This document shows positions 24,071-32,090 of a stretch of 64,000 bases of DNA, piece by piece. The stretch's first letter is position 1, and each line of letters opens with the position of its first letter. Source of the stretch: [Clostridium] celerecrescens 18A (lineage in GTDB: Bacteria; Bacillota; Clostridia; Lachnospirales; Lachnospiraceae); assembly GCF_002797975.1 (NCBI RefSeq), contig NZ_PGET01000001.1, positions 186,001 through 250,000 on the forward strand, read 5' to 3'. The translations under genes and the position numbers were made by a program. The notes under the pieces are model-generated. The model made no database searches and was not told the DNA's origin. It worked only from the letters and a program-made list of their open reading frames with translations.

Positions 24071-24670
24071 ATGAATCGAAATTTACGAAAACAATGGATC
24101 GTCACGCCGGACCAGCTTCCAGCAATCATAAGAAGATGCCCGAAATGCGGGAAAAAGACGGAATTTATAAACAGCGGAAAATTCAGGGTCAATGCCAATG
24201 GCCGCCTCATAGATGTCTGGATGATTTACCGGTGCGGACAATGTAAGACCTCTTGGAATATGACCATATGGGAAAGAGCAGAGGCAGGCCGCCTGGAGAA
24301 AGAAGAATATGAGGGATTTTTAAATAATGATCCTGATCTGGTGGCAAAATACGGAAATGACAGGGATTTATTTGCCAGAAACAAGGCAGAAGCTGCTGCC
24401 TCAAAGGCGGAATACCATGTAACAACCGTTGATACTGCATTACCCTGCGGGGAGGATCATGCCATGGAGACCGAGATAAGGATTCCGCCTGGATTTGATT
24501 TGAGGGCAGATATTTTTTTAATGCAGCAGTTGTCCGTATCCAGAAGCAGGATAAAGAAATGGTGTGAGGACGGGCTGATTCTAAGCTGCGGACAGGTATT
24601 GTCTCCCAAAGGGAAAATCAAAGACGGGATGCTTCTGCAGATAAAAAAGGAAGCCTGCCGTTCGCAGTAG
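24071..24670 (+). CDS. DUF1062 family protein with zinc ribbon
   Basis: 199 residues. Two CxxC pairs (IRRCPKCGKK and YRCGQCKTS, about residues 23-60) make a zinc ribbon; WKVTP-like start QWIVTPDQLPAIIRRCP and the TWNMTIWERA-like NMTIWERAEAG identify DUF1062 (PF06353). The C-terminal 50 residues (LSVSRSRIKKWCEDGLILSC, GKIKDGMLLQI) resemble an S4-like RNA-binding fold. An RNA- or ribosome-associated role is plausible but unproven. Stands alone between a terminator and the convergent MFS gene. Confidence 0.75.
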   Translation: MNRNLRKQWIVTPDQLPAIIRRCPKCGKKTEFINSGKFRVNANGRLIDVWMIYRCGQCKTSWNMTIWERAEAGRLEKEEYEGFLNNDPDLVAKYGNDRDLFARNKAEAAASKAEYHVTTVDTALPCGEDHAMETEIRIPPGFDLRADIFLMQQLSVSRSRIKKWCEDGLILSCGQVLSPKGKIKDGMLLQIKKEACRSQ

Positions 24671-24680
24671 GAGGAATCGT

Positions 24681-25928
24681 TTAAGATGATTCAGTATCAT
24701 ATGATATAAATTCCTGCTTTTCCAGCTTTTTCTCATCTGCCCCGGTCCTTTTTATAAGAAGAAATAAAGTCATAAAAATGGTATATCCGATCAATAATGC
24801 TCCTGCAGTCAGCCATAACCCAGATATGGCAATCCGGTCTACAAACAGACTGCAGAAAAGGGACGCACACATGGAGCCTGCCTGCAGAAGAAAGGAACCT
24901 AAAGAAAGAACACTTGCCCTGAAATACCCTGGAGTATATTGGTTGATCAGGGTGTTTTCAGCTACACTTCCGGTTCCGAGAAGGAGATAAATACTGCCAT
25001 ATCCCAGGATAAAGAGCCAAACATTTTTATGAAGTGCCAGAACAAGCAGGGCGCAGCCAAGGAAAAACCGGCTGATGCTGTAAATCCGCCATTGGCGGCC
25101 GGGAAATTTTTTCAGCAGCCTTTGACAGAAGGAATTTCCCGTCGCTGCCAGTAAGAAACCGGCAAAGGACAGAATACCCAAAACCCAGGTTCCTTCCGTA
25201 TGGTTTGAAATCTTAAGATAAGCCGGCTGCCAGTAGGTTTCAATAGAGATAAGGAAAAAGCCGGTAAACAGCATGCCTGCCAGAATCAATGGAAAGTCCT
25301 GTTTCGACAGGACTGTTTTTACGCCTCTCTTTATATGCCTTGTGAGGGGAATCCGATCTCCCCGGCGGCCGCAGATTTTATCCTCCCGGATGCAAAACAG
25401 ACAGAGCATGAAGGTAACTGCTGTAAATACGCCGCGGGTCAATATATTTCCGGTAAAAGAATCTCCTATACAGGAAAGAAAGCCGCCAAGGACACAGCCG
25501 GCCGCAAGTCCGGCTTCTTCCAGAATTCCAAGGCGGGCAGCGATTGCAGGAAGACAAGCTTCTCCCTTTTCCTGAAGAGCCTGATCCACGATGAGGGCAT
25601 CCAAGCTTCCGGTGGAAAAGGCCCTGCTGATTCCATTAAGAAGAATGTAAAACAACAGCCAAATCCAGTTGTCCGCAAACAGAAGCAGGATCAGAGACAG
25701 CATCTGGCATGCACCGGAAATTAGGAAAACCGTCTTTCGTCCATACAAATCTGCACAAATTCCGCTGGGCAGTTCAAAACAAAGGACCGCAGCAGAATAG
25801 GCAGCGATCAAAAGAGGCAGAGTCTTTAGATCGGCCCCCCTGTTTAAAAGAATTAAATTCAGCACAGGCAGAAGGATTCCCAGAGAAACATAATTGAGAA
25901 AAATAGTCAGCTGCTTTCCATTACTCAT
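24681..25928 (-). CDS. MFS-type exporter
   Basis: 415 residues from ATG 25926-25928, selected because GGAGGAAAAACCTC precedes it; the longer frame to 26000 lies inside the regulator gene. Twelve hydrophobic helices; the major-facilitator loop 2-3 motif appears as ELPSGICADLYGRKTVF (DxxGRK). It overlaps the upstream HTH gene by 8 bases (ATGAGTAA), so the two are translated as a unit. Substrate unknown, drug/metabolite efflux likely. Confidence 0.85.
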   Translation of the reverse strand: MSNGKQLTIFLNYVSLGILLPVLNLILLNRGADLKTLPLLIAAYSAAVLCFELPSGICADLYGRKTVFLISGACQMLSLILLLFADNWIWLLFYILLNGISRAFSTGSLDALIVDQALQEKGEACLPAIAARLGILEEAGLAAGCVLGGFLSCIGDSFTGNILTRGVFTAVTFMLCLFCIREDKICGRRGDRIPLTRHIKRGVKTVLSKQDFPLILAGMLFTGFFLISIETYWQPAYLKISNHTEGTWVLGILSFAGFLLAATGNSFCQRLLKKFPGRQWRIYSISRFFLGCALLVLALHKNVWLFILGYGSIYLLLGTGSVAENTLINQYTPGYFRASVLSLGSFLLQAGSMCASLFCSLFVDRIAISGLWLTAGALLIGYTIFMTLFLLIKRTGADEKKLEKQEFISYDTESS

Positions 25929-26499
25929 GAGGTTTTTCCTCCGCATTGTAGAGAATAAACGCATATTCCCAGGGGGATTTTTCTGCAGAAGGAATGGCAT
26001 GCCGGTCTAAATAATCCGTGATCATCGTCAAAAGCTCTTTGCCTTCGCCCTCGGAAAGATGAATGACACCGGTCAGGATATCCCCTAAATTCCACGAACT
26101 TTCAGACTCGGCAGAATCATGCTGCCGCTCCAGATACTTCTTTTTCTGAGCCAGAAATCCTTCATAAGTACTTGCAATCTGCTCCTGGACAAGAACTTCC
26201 TTCTGCATATTGTTCTCATCAGGATGATCCAGTCCAATCTGGACATTAATATAGGTGGGTTTGTAATATCTGGCAGTAATACCATTGATCATTTCTGTAT
26301 GATCCAGTTCCACGACTCCCAGCGAGCTTAGTTTCTTAATATGATGCTGGACACTGGAAGGGGATATCTCCAGTCTTTCCGACAACTGCTTGGGTGTCAT
26401 AGGAGTTTTGGACCGTCCCAATAATCTAAGAAGCTTTTGCCTTACAGGATTCATGTAGATTTCCAGTTCCTTTTTTGTAGATAACGTAATTTTATCCAT
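25921..26499 (-). CDS. ArsR-like winged-helix regulator of the MFS gene
   Basis: 192 residues. N-terminal winged helix (VRQKLLRLLGRSKTPMTPKQ then LSERLEISPSSVQHHIKKLSSLG) of the HTH_20/ArsR type, followed by a helical, Glu-rich C-terminal sensor region. No Cys metal site is visible, so the ligand is probably organic. Being first in the operon, with a palindrome on the -10 box of its promoter, it most likely represses itself and the exporter. Confidence 0.82.
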   Translation of the reverse strand: MDKITLSTKKELEIYMNPVRQKLLRLLGRSKTPMTPKQLSERLEISPSSVQHHIKKLSSLGVVELDHTEMINGITARYYKPTYINVQIGLDHPDENNMQKEVLVQEQIASTYEGFLAQKKKYLERQHDSAESESSWNLGDILTGVIHLSEGEGKELLTMITDYLDRHAIPSAEKSPWEYAFILYNAEEKPHE

Positions 26500-26529
26500 A
26501 TTCCTTTCTCTCCTTATCCCTGTGATATC

Positions 26530-26568
26530 GTTACATGTATTGTAACATTACTTATTGTGTAACGTCAA
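26530..26568 (-). promoter_or_regulatory. Promoter and operator of the ArsR-like/MFS operon
   Basis: On the minus strand TTGACG (26563-26568), 18-base spacer, TACAAT (26539-26544). The palindrome GTTACA-TGTAT-TGTAAC (26530-26546) covers the -10 box, the classic position for an autorepressor; a third related GTGTAAC half-site lies in the spacer. Confidence 0.65.
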
Positions 26569-26673
26569 GCGGTAATTAAGCAGAAAACAAGAAAGGTCTT
26601 ATAAGTTTCGCAAATACATATCTTATGTATTGATTAAATAATTAAAAAGAATAGATATTTTTGGAAAAGCCTC

Positions 26674-26702
26674 TTGACAATCAGGGAATAATCTTATATT
26701 AT
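26674..26702 (+). promoter_or_regulatory. ahpC: SigA-type promoter of ahpC-ahpF
   Basis: TTGACA (26674-26679), 17 bases, TATTAT (26697-26702). This gives an untranslated leader of about 220 bases. Confidence 0.75.
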
Positions 26703-26714
26703 AAACATAGTTAA

Positions 26715-26729
26715 TAATAATAATTATTA
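26715..26729. promoter_or_regulatory. PerR-box-like operator at the ahpC transcription start
   Basis: TAATAAT-A-ATTATTA is a perfect 7-1-7 palindrome, the architecture of the PerR box (TTATAATNATTATAA), placed just downstream of the -10 element where a repressor would block transcription. PerR control of ahpCF is established in other Firmicutes; here it is inferred. Confidence 0.6.
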
Positions 26730-26930
26730 CTGATATTATTTATCAATAAGGGAAAGCAGCTATTATTATTTCACTTTCCATATGTCAGAATCAACACGCA
26801 GCCATACAGCTGTTTTCGCGGGGGCATGGCCTTCACGGAAAAAAGTAAAGTTTCCGCCCATAGAAACAGCGGAAAATCCTGATAAGTTAACATTAAATCA
26901 AAATATAAAAATCATAGGAGGTAATTCATT
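26730..26930 (+). other. Long structured 5' leader of ahpC with mutually exclusive hairpins
   Basis: Within the leader CGGAAA (26836-26841) can pair with TTTCCG (26851-26856), and the same segment extended, TTTCCGC (26851-26857), can instead pair with GCGGAAA (26869-26875). Another stem is GCCAT...ATGGC around 26802-26830. No U-run terminator was seen. RBS AGGAGG precedes ATG 26931. Confidence 0.45.
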
Positions 26931-27494
26931 ATGTCATTAATCGGAACAGAAGTAAAACCATTCAAAGCGCAGGCTTATCACAACGGAAAATTTGTAGAGG
27001 TCACAGAAGAAGATTTTAAGGGTAAGTGGAGCATCATCTGCTTTTATCCTGCAGATTTCACTTTTGTTTGCCCGACGGAACTTGAAGATTTGCAGAACAA
27101 TTATGAGACATTTAAGAGTCTGGGAGCGGAAGTTTATTCCGTATCTACGGATACCCATTATACCCACAAAGCTTGGCATGACAATTCCGAGGCCATACGT
27201 AAGTTGACCTATGTTATGATTGGAGACCCCTCCCATACAATTACCCGCAATTTTGATGTACTGATTGAAGCAGATGGACTTGCGGACCGTGGTACATTTA
27301 TCGTTGACCCGGACGGCATCATTCAGTCAGTAGAGATCAATGCCGGAAACATTGGCCGTGATGCAAACATTCTTATTGATAAGATCAAGGCTGCCCAGTA
27401 CGTTAGAAAGAATCCTGGTGAAGTTTGCCCGGCAAAATGGAAAGAGGGCGGAGCCACACTGAAACCAAGCCTTGACCTGGTAGGAAAAATTTAA
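26931..27494 (+). CDS. ahpC: Alkyl hydroperoxide reductase subunit C (2-Cys peroxiredoxin)
   Basis: 187 residues. Peroxidatic Cys47 in [12 protein letters not shown] and resolving Cys166 in GEVCPAKW, both in the positions of the AhpC/Prx1 group; normal length. It reduces H2O2, organic peroxides and peroxynitrite in the cytosol and is re-reduced by AhpF, whose gene begins 12 bases downstream. Strong promoter with PerR-like box upstream indicates peroxide induction. Confidence 0.97.
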   Translation: MSLIGTEVKPFKAQAYHNGKFVEVTEEDFKGKWSIICFYPADFTFVCPTELEDLQNNYETFKSLGAEVYSVSTDTHYTHKAWHDNSEAIRKLTYVMIGDPSHTITRNFDVLIEADGLADRGTFIVDPDGIIQSVEINAGNIGRDANILIDKIKAAQYVRKNPGEVCPAKWKEGGATLKPSLDLVGKI

Positions 27495-27506
27495 GGAGTA
27501 AAGATT

Positions 27507-29036
27507 ATGATGCTGGATGCTGATATAAAGAAACAACTGGCTGAGTATCTCCAGCTTCTGGAAAACGATGTGCTGATCAAAATCAGTACAGGATCTGACA
27601 GTATATCAAACGACATGATGGCTCTGATGGAAGAGCTGACTGCACTGTCACCAAGAATTAAGACAGAACAGGTAAAACTGCCCAGAACTCCCAGCTTTAC
27701 CATTAACCGAATGGAAGAAGACTTTGGGATAACTTTTGCAGGCATCCCTTTGGGCCATGAATTTACTTCTCTTGTACTGGCTCTTTTGCAGGTAAGCGGA
27801 AGAGCCCCCAAGGTTGACGGTAAACTAATTGAACAGGTGAAGGGTATCAAAGGCGAATATCATTTTGAAACCTACATCAGTTTAAGCTGCCATAATTGCC
27901 CGGAGGTGGTGCAGGCCTTTAACTTAATGAGCATTTTAAATCCTGGCATTACCCATACGATGATTGACGGTGCCGCCTTTAAAGAAGAGGCGGAGAGCAA
28001 AAATATTATGGCTGTGCCTACGGTTTTATTAAATGGTGAGGTTTTTGGCAGCGGGCGCATGACCCTGGAAGAGATTCTTGGAAAATTAGGCAGCGGGCCT
28101 GATATGTCAGAGTTTGAGAAAAAAGAGCCGTATGATATCCTTGTAATCGGAGGCGGTCCCGCGGGAGCAAGCGCAGCCATATATGCGGCGCGCAAAGGCA
28201 TACGCACGGGGATTGTCGCAGAACGCTTCGGCGGTCAGGTCAGAGAGACGTTGGGAATTGAGAATCTGATCAGCGTCGGATACACCGAAGGTCCCAGATT
28301 AGCAGAAATCCTGGAGCAGCATGTTAGTAGTAATGATGTAGATATTATGAGTGCACAGCGTGCCAGGCGCCTGGAAAGAAAAGAACTCATTGAGGTGGAG
28401 CTGGAAAACGGCGCCGTCTTAAAAAGCAAGGCAGTAATCCTTTCAACAGGAGCCCGCTGGAGAAATGTCGGGATACCGGGAGAAGAGGAATTTAAGAACA
28501 AGGGAGTTGCTTATTGCCCCCATTGTGACGGACCTCTTTATAAAGGAAAGCAGGTGGCAGTCATTGGAGGCGGTAATTCCGGCATTGAAGCCGCAATTGA
28601 CCTTGCAGGAATTGCCAGCCATGTAACGGTGTTTGAATTTATGCCTGAGCTGAAAGCGGATGCCATACTACAGAAACGCCTTTACAGCCTGTCTAATGTA
28701 ACAGTCTTAAAGAACGTACAAACAAAAGAAATTACCGGCACGGATAAGGTAAACGGCATCACTTATATGGAACGTGAATCCGGAGCAGTCCATCATATGG
28801 ATTTGCAGGGAGTATTTGTTCAGATAGGACTTATAGCCAATACAGACTGGTTGGGTGATACGATTGAGCGCAACCGCATTGGTGAGATTGTTGTTGATAA
28901 CCGCAATGCAACCAGTTTGCCAGGAGTTTTTGCAGCAGGAGACTGCACGGACAGCGTTTATAAACAGATTGTGATCTCAATGGGATCCGGAGCCAGTGCA
29001 GCTTTGAGCGCTTTTGATTATTTAATAAGAAATTGA
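27507..29036 (+). CDS. ahpF: Alkyl hydroperoxide reductase subunit F (flavoprotein NADH:AhpC reductase)
   Basis: 509 residues. N-terminal tandem thioredoxin-fold domain with the redox pair in LSCHNCPEVVQ (about residue 130), then a thioredoxin-reductase-like half: FAD motif ILVIGGGPAGASAAIYAAR, the catalytic CxxC in GVAYCPHCDGPLY, the NAD(P)H motif VAVIGGGNSGIEAAID and FAD-closing PGVFAAGDCTD. Electrons pass NADH to FAD to CxxC to the N-terminal CxxC to AhpC. Length and order are those of true AhpF. RBS AAGGAGT. Confidence 0.96.
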   Translation: MMLDADIKKQLAEYLQLLENDVLIKISTGSDSISNDMMALMEELTALSPRIKTEQVKLPRTPSFTINRMEEDFGITFAGIPLGHEFTSLVLALLQVSGRAPKVDGKLIEQVKGIKGEYHFETYISLSCHNCPEVVQAFNLMSILNPGITHTMIDGAAFKEEAESKNIMAVPTVLLNGEVFGSGRMTLEEILGKLGSGPDMSEFEKKEPYDILVIGGGPAGASAAIYAARKGIRTGIVAERFGGQVRETLGIENLISVGYTEGPRLAEILEQHVSSNDVDIMSAQRARRLERKELIEVELENGAVLKSKAVILSTGARWRNVGIPGEEEFKNKGVAYCPHCDGPLYKGKQVAVIGGGNSGIEAAIDLAGIASHVTVFEFMPELKADAILQKRLYSLSNVTVLKNVQTKEITGTDKVNGITYMERESGAVHHMDLQGVFVQIGLIANTDWLGDTIERNRIGEIVVDNRNATSLPGVFAAGDCTDSVYKQIVISMGSGASAALSAFDYLIRN

Positions 29037-29044
29037 TTTTATGT

Positions 29045-29097
29045 AAAGTGGTACCCATGAAACCCTTTGTTTATGCGTGTTTCATGGGTATCACTTT
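29045..29097 (+). terminator. Long hairpin after ahpF
   Basis: AAAGTGGTACCCATGAAAC pairs with GTTTCATGGGTATCACTTT (one mismatch), an unusually long stem of about 19 pairs, without a following U-run. It starts 8 bases after the ahpF stop. Confidence 0.65.
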
Positions 29098-29232
29098 GCT
29101 ATCAACGTGAATGCGGATGAGAACGTGAACGTGATCAAGGTAAGGACTGCACAACACCCTATTGTTTTATATTCATATAATAATAATGGAAAACAAAATT
29201 TTCCGAATATTGGAGTATAGGAGTAAATCAAT

Positions 29233-29616
29233 ATGGGTAACAATAACCAAAATTGGTATAAGGAATGTTGTGATTGCCAAGATAGGCGGCAGTCACATGT
29301 TCATGAAGTTCTAGGCAGCGTCCAGATAGCAGAACGCGAAGAAGATCCCCATAATCACCGTTTTGCTACGGTTTCTGGTGAAGCAATCCCTGCTGGTATG
29401 AACCACTTTCATGAAGTGAAATTTAGAACAGATTTTTATGAAAATCATTTTCATGAATTTCGTGGCAAAACATCGCTTGCAATTCCTGTTGGGGACAGAC
29501 ATGTTCATTTTCTGGAATCCGTAACAGAAGTGAGCGATGGTCATTTTCATGATTTTAGGGTGGCCACCTTGATTGAAGACCCTATCGGTGAAGAAGATTT
29601 AAAATCACGTTGTTAA
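29233..29616 (+). CDS. ymaF: YmaF-family histidine-rich protein
   Basis: 127 residues with repeated His pairs in the pattern H-x-H: SHVHEVLG, DPHNHRFATVSGEAIPAG, NHFHEVKF, NHFHEFRG, RHVHFLES, GHFHDFRV. The repeat of about 25 residues with an aliphatic/aromatic strand between His pairs is the YmaF family (PF12788) of spore-formers. N-terminus has CCDC. Metal binding or a spore-coat role is possible, but neither is established. Own transcription unit ending in a hairpin. Confidence 0.8.
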   Translation: MGNNNQNWYKECCDCQDRRQSHVHEVLGSVQIAEREEDPHNHRFATVSGEAIPAGMNHFHEVKFRTDFYENHFHEFRGKTSLAIPVGDRHVHFLESVTEVSDGHFHDFRVATLIEDPIGEEDLKSRC

Positions 29617-29623
29617 TATTAAT

Positions 29624-29659
29624 GGCGGGTATCCGGTTTACCGGACCCGCCTAAAAAAA
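29624..29659 (+). terminator. Intrinsic terminator after ymaF
   Basis: GGCGGGTATCCGGT and ACCGGACCCGCC form the stem, followed by TAAAAAAAT; the A-run also allows function on the minus strand. Confidence 0.65.
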
Positions 29660-29736
29660 TACCATGCAATCTTAGATGGTTCAATTATGTGCCGGTTGAC
29701 CGGCAGGAAACAGCAGCTTTACTATAGCCCAAAACC

Positions 29737-29765
29737 TTGACATGTCCCATCTGTAACAGTATAAT
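29737..29765 (+). promoter_or_regulatory. Consensus SigA promoter for the DUF3877-like gene
   Basis: TTGACA (29737-29742), 17 bases, TATAAT (29760-29765): a perfect match to both hexamers. Confidence 0.85.
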
Positions 29766-29804
29766 TTAAATGGATACGGCTGGAAAATGACTGGAGTGAT
29801 AAAT

Positions 29805-30344
29805 ATGCAATATCGTGCACTGGAGCAGATGCTCATTAATTCAATAAAAGAAGTACAGATAAAATTAGGATATGAAAAAGAACCTATTCGCTTCTATTAC
29901 CCCGAACGTGCTCTGGTGAACATCTTAAAAATCCACGAAGGCTCTCCTCAGGAAATAAGAGCAGCTATGGAAGGCTTTAAGGAATATGTGAAGGCGCGTC
30001 TGGGAAACATCAGGATCACAAAAAGCCAGGAACGTTTTTGCTTTGAGATTCCCCAGGAAGGAATCGAATACGTATATTACCATAAAAAGGACAATGGCTT
30101 CTTAAAAGAATTCATTGAAACCGTAGAAAAACCCAATACGACCTTAGAGGATATCTTGAGAGTCTTTCATAAATACGCCGACGGCAAGGTTATCTGCGTA
30201 AAATCTCAGGAAGAAGATTTCGATTATATTATATTTATTGAGGATTCCTCAATGGATCATTACCGGTATTATATTAAATTTCATGGAAATCACGCCACAT
30301 ACCACAGATTCTTATCCGAAGATGCAGCGGATATGGGCATATAA
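29805..30344 (+). CDS. DUF3877-like hypothetical protein
   Basis: About 179 residues from ATG 29805 (GGAGTGAT upstream; in-frame ATG at 29787 has no RBS). Soluble alpha/beta protein without signal or membrane helices. The content (PIRFYYPERALVNILKIHEG, and a C-terminal YIIFIEDSSMDHYRYYIKFH) resembles DUF3877, a Firmicutes family of unknown function. It has a full-consensus promoter, so it should be expressed in growing cells. Function unknown; the NlpC/P60 gene starts 26 bases downstream and may be co-transcribed. Confidence 0.6.
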   Translation: MQYRALEQMLINSIKEVQIKLGYEKEPIRFYYPERALVNILKIHEGSPQEIRAAMEGFKEYVKARLGNIRITKSQERFCFEIPQEGIEYVYYHKKDNGFLKEFIETVEKPNTTLEDILRVFHKYADGKVICVKSQEEDFDYIIFIEDSSMDHYRYYIKFHGNHATYHRFLSEDAADMGI

Positions 30345-30370
30345 CGATATCCTATCAGGAGAAGAGAACA

Positions 30371-30916
30371 ATGCAGAGAAAAAGTTGGATCACAACCCTG
30401 TTTACAGGCCTGGTATTTATGGCCGCTAATAGTTTTACTGCCAAAGCAGATATGGCCGCCAATATGGTAATTCCCATCGTAGCTCCGCCGCCCTTTGAGC
30501 AGCAGACTGGCCCTGGAATCAGCGGGGGGAAAGAATTTTCCCAGACAGCACCGGAAATTTACACAGGTACTGGAGAACAGGTTGTGGTTTTTGCAAAACA
30601 GTTTCTAGGAAACCCCTATGTATATGGTGGGACAAGCCTTACGTCAGGTGCCGACTGTTCCGGATTTGTGCTAAGCGTTTATAATCAATTTGGCATAAGC
30701 CTCCCAAGGACCTCTGAAGCCCAGGGAGAAGCGGGATTTGATGTAGGCGGAATCGAGAATGCCCGGCCGGGCGATATCGTATATTACATAGGACATACCG
30801 GTATTTACATAGGGCAGAATCAGCTGATCCACGCAAGCGGCCCAAAGGATGGGATTAAAATATCCGCTGTGGATTTTATGCCAATTGTTTCAGTCAGAAG
30901 AGTATTAGGGAATTAA
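30371..30916 (+). CDS. Secreted NlpC/P60 peptidoglycan endopeptidase
   Basis: 181 residues. N-terminal signal peptide (MQRKSWITTLFTGLVFMAAN, cleavage probably after ...FTAKA). A Pro-rich linker leads to an NlpC/P60 domain: nucleophile Cys in GADCSGFVLSVY, His in GHTGIYIG and a third polar site in QLIHASG. Such enzymes cut the D-Glu-dibasic bond of stem peptides. No SH3 or LysM anchoring domain is present, so it is a minimal secreted hydrolase. Followed by a terminator. Confidence 0.9.
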   Translation: MQRKSWITTLFTGLVFMAANSFTAKADMAANMVIPIVAPPPFEQQTGPGISGGKEFSQTAPEIYTGTGEQVVVFAKQFLGNPYVYGGTSLTSGADCSGFVLSVYNQFGISLPRTSEAQGEAGFDVGGIENARPGDIVYYIGHTGIYIGQNQLIHASGPKDGIKISAVDFMPIVSVRRVLGN

Positions 30917-30936
30917 ATAATAATAAGATCATATTT

Positions 30937-30985
30937 AAGCTTATTCAGATGCTTCGTCAGAATCATCGGGAATAAGCTTTTTTTA
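30937..30985 (+). terminator. Intrinsic terminator before the spoIIIA operon
   Basis: AAGCTTATTC pairs with GAATAAGCTT and is followed by TTTTTT; the loop has a further short GATG/CATC stem. Confidence 0.75.
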
Positions 30986-31033
30986 ATGCAGCAGTTTGCC
31001 GGAATGCCTTTCATTAAGTCAAAAGTTTTTCAG

Positions 31034-31061
31034 TCATAATTTGTCCCGCCACACATATATT
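31034..31061 (+). promoter_or_regulatory. Sigma-E-like promoter of spoIIIA
   Basis: TCATAAT (31034-31040), 13-base spacer, CATATATT (31054-31061). This matches the mother-cell sigma-E pattern (ATA-type -35, CATAnnnT -10) and lies just upstream of spoIIIAA, which is sigma-E dependent in B. subtilis. Confidence 0.65.
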
Positions 31062-31082
31062 GAGGTAAGAGGAGGGATGAAG

Positions 31083-32090
31083 GTGGAGAGGAAAGACGAG
31101 CTTATCAATATATTTTCCAGGAGCATAAGAGAAATTTTAAACCGGGTGACAATTGACTTTGACGAGGTTCAGGAAATCAGGCTCCGGGTAGGAGCTCCTC
31201 TTTTAATGGTATACCGGAATGAGGAGTATTATGTGACTCCCAGGGGTTCCCTGAATAAGGAAGGAAAGGACGCCTATATTGTCTCGAAAAATGAGCTTAA
31301 GGAAACCATGGAGTACATGAGTAACTATTCTCTTTATGCATTTGAAGAAGAGATGAAGCAGGGGTTCATTACCATTCAGGGAGGACACCGGATCGGAATC
31401 GCAGGAAAGACCATTTTAGATGAATCCGGAATTAAGGCCATGAAATACATATCCTTTGTCAACGTCCGGCTGTCCCATCAGGTGAGGGGCTGTGCCTCTG
31501 AGGTTTTGCCCTATCTTTATGAGGAAGGGAGAGAAATCTATCACACTCTGATCATTTCACCTCCAAGATGCGGGAAGACCACTTTGCTGAGAGATTTGAT
31601 CCGTCAGGTTTCTAACGGTTCTGAGGAGCATGCAGGCCTTACCGTAGGCGTGGTTGATGAGCGTTCTGAGATTGGGGCCTGTTATCAGGGGATCCCTCAG
31701 AATGAACTTGGAATCCGTACCGATATTTTGGACTGCTGTCCTAAGGCAAGAGGAATGATGATGCTGATACGGACCATGTCCCCCAGAGTGATCGCCGTGG
31801 ACGAGATCGGGAGCCGGGAGGATCTGGAAGCAATGGAATACGTAATGAACTGCGGCTGCAAGCTGATTGCCACGGTTCACGGAAACTCTATAGATGATTT
31901 AAAGCAGAAGCCGATTCTTAGAAAGCTGGTGGAGGAGCGGATCTTTGAGAGATATGTGGTCTTAAACAACTTAGGAAGGATCGGAAACATCGACCAGATC
32001 TATGACTCCAGGGGAACGCAGCTCTACAAGGCGCAGGTACATCAGATGGGAATACGGTGGGACAGGCAGGAGTGCATAGCTTATGGATAA
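31083..32090 (+). CDS. spoIIIAA: Stage III sporulation protein AA (secretion-type ATPase)
   Basis: About 335 residues. Walker A SPPRCGKTTLL, Walker B VIAVDEIG, and the N-terminal EIRLRVGAPL typical of SpoIIIAA. It resembles type II/IV secretion ATPases and powers or assembles the SpoIIIA-SpoIIQ channel from the mother cell side. GTG 31083 is preferred because GGAGGG (31071-31076) abuts the in-frame ATG 31077 with no spacing but is six bases from the GTG. Overlaps spoIIIAB by 8 bases. Confidence 0.95.
   Translation: MERKDELINIFSRSIREILNRVTIDFDEVQEIRLRVGAPLLMVYRNEEYYVTPRGSLNKEGKDAYIVSKNELKETMEYMSNYSLYAFEEEMKQGFITIQGGHRIGIAGKTILDESGIKAMKYISFVNVRLSHQVRGCASEVLPYLYEEGREIYHTLIISPPRCGKTTLLRDLIRQVSNGSEEHAGLTVGVVDERSEIGACYQGIPQNELGIRTDILDCCPKARGMMMLIRTMSPRVIAVDEIGSREDLEAMEYVMNCGCKLIATVHGNSIDDLKQKPILRKLVEERIFERYVVLNNLGRIGNIDQIYDSRGTQLYKAQVHQMGIRWDRQECIAYG

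Noticed and set aside
24681-25928. Several plus-strand frames over 60 codons opposite the MFS gene
   Set aside because: The minus-strand frame has twelve coherent membrane helices and an MFS motif; the plus-strand frames are shadows.
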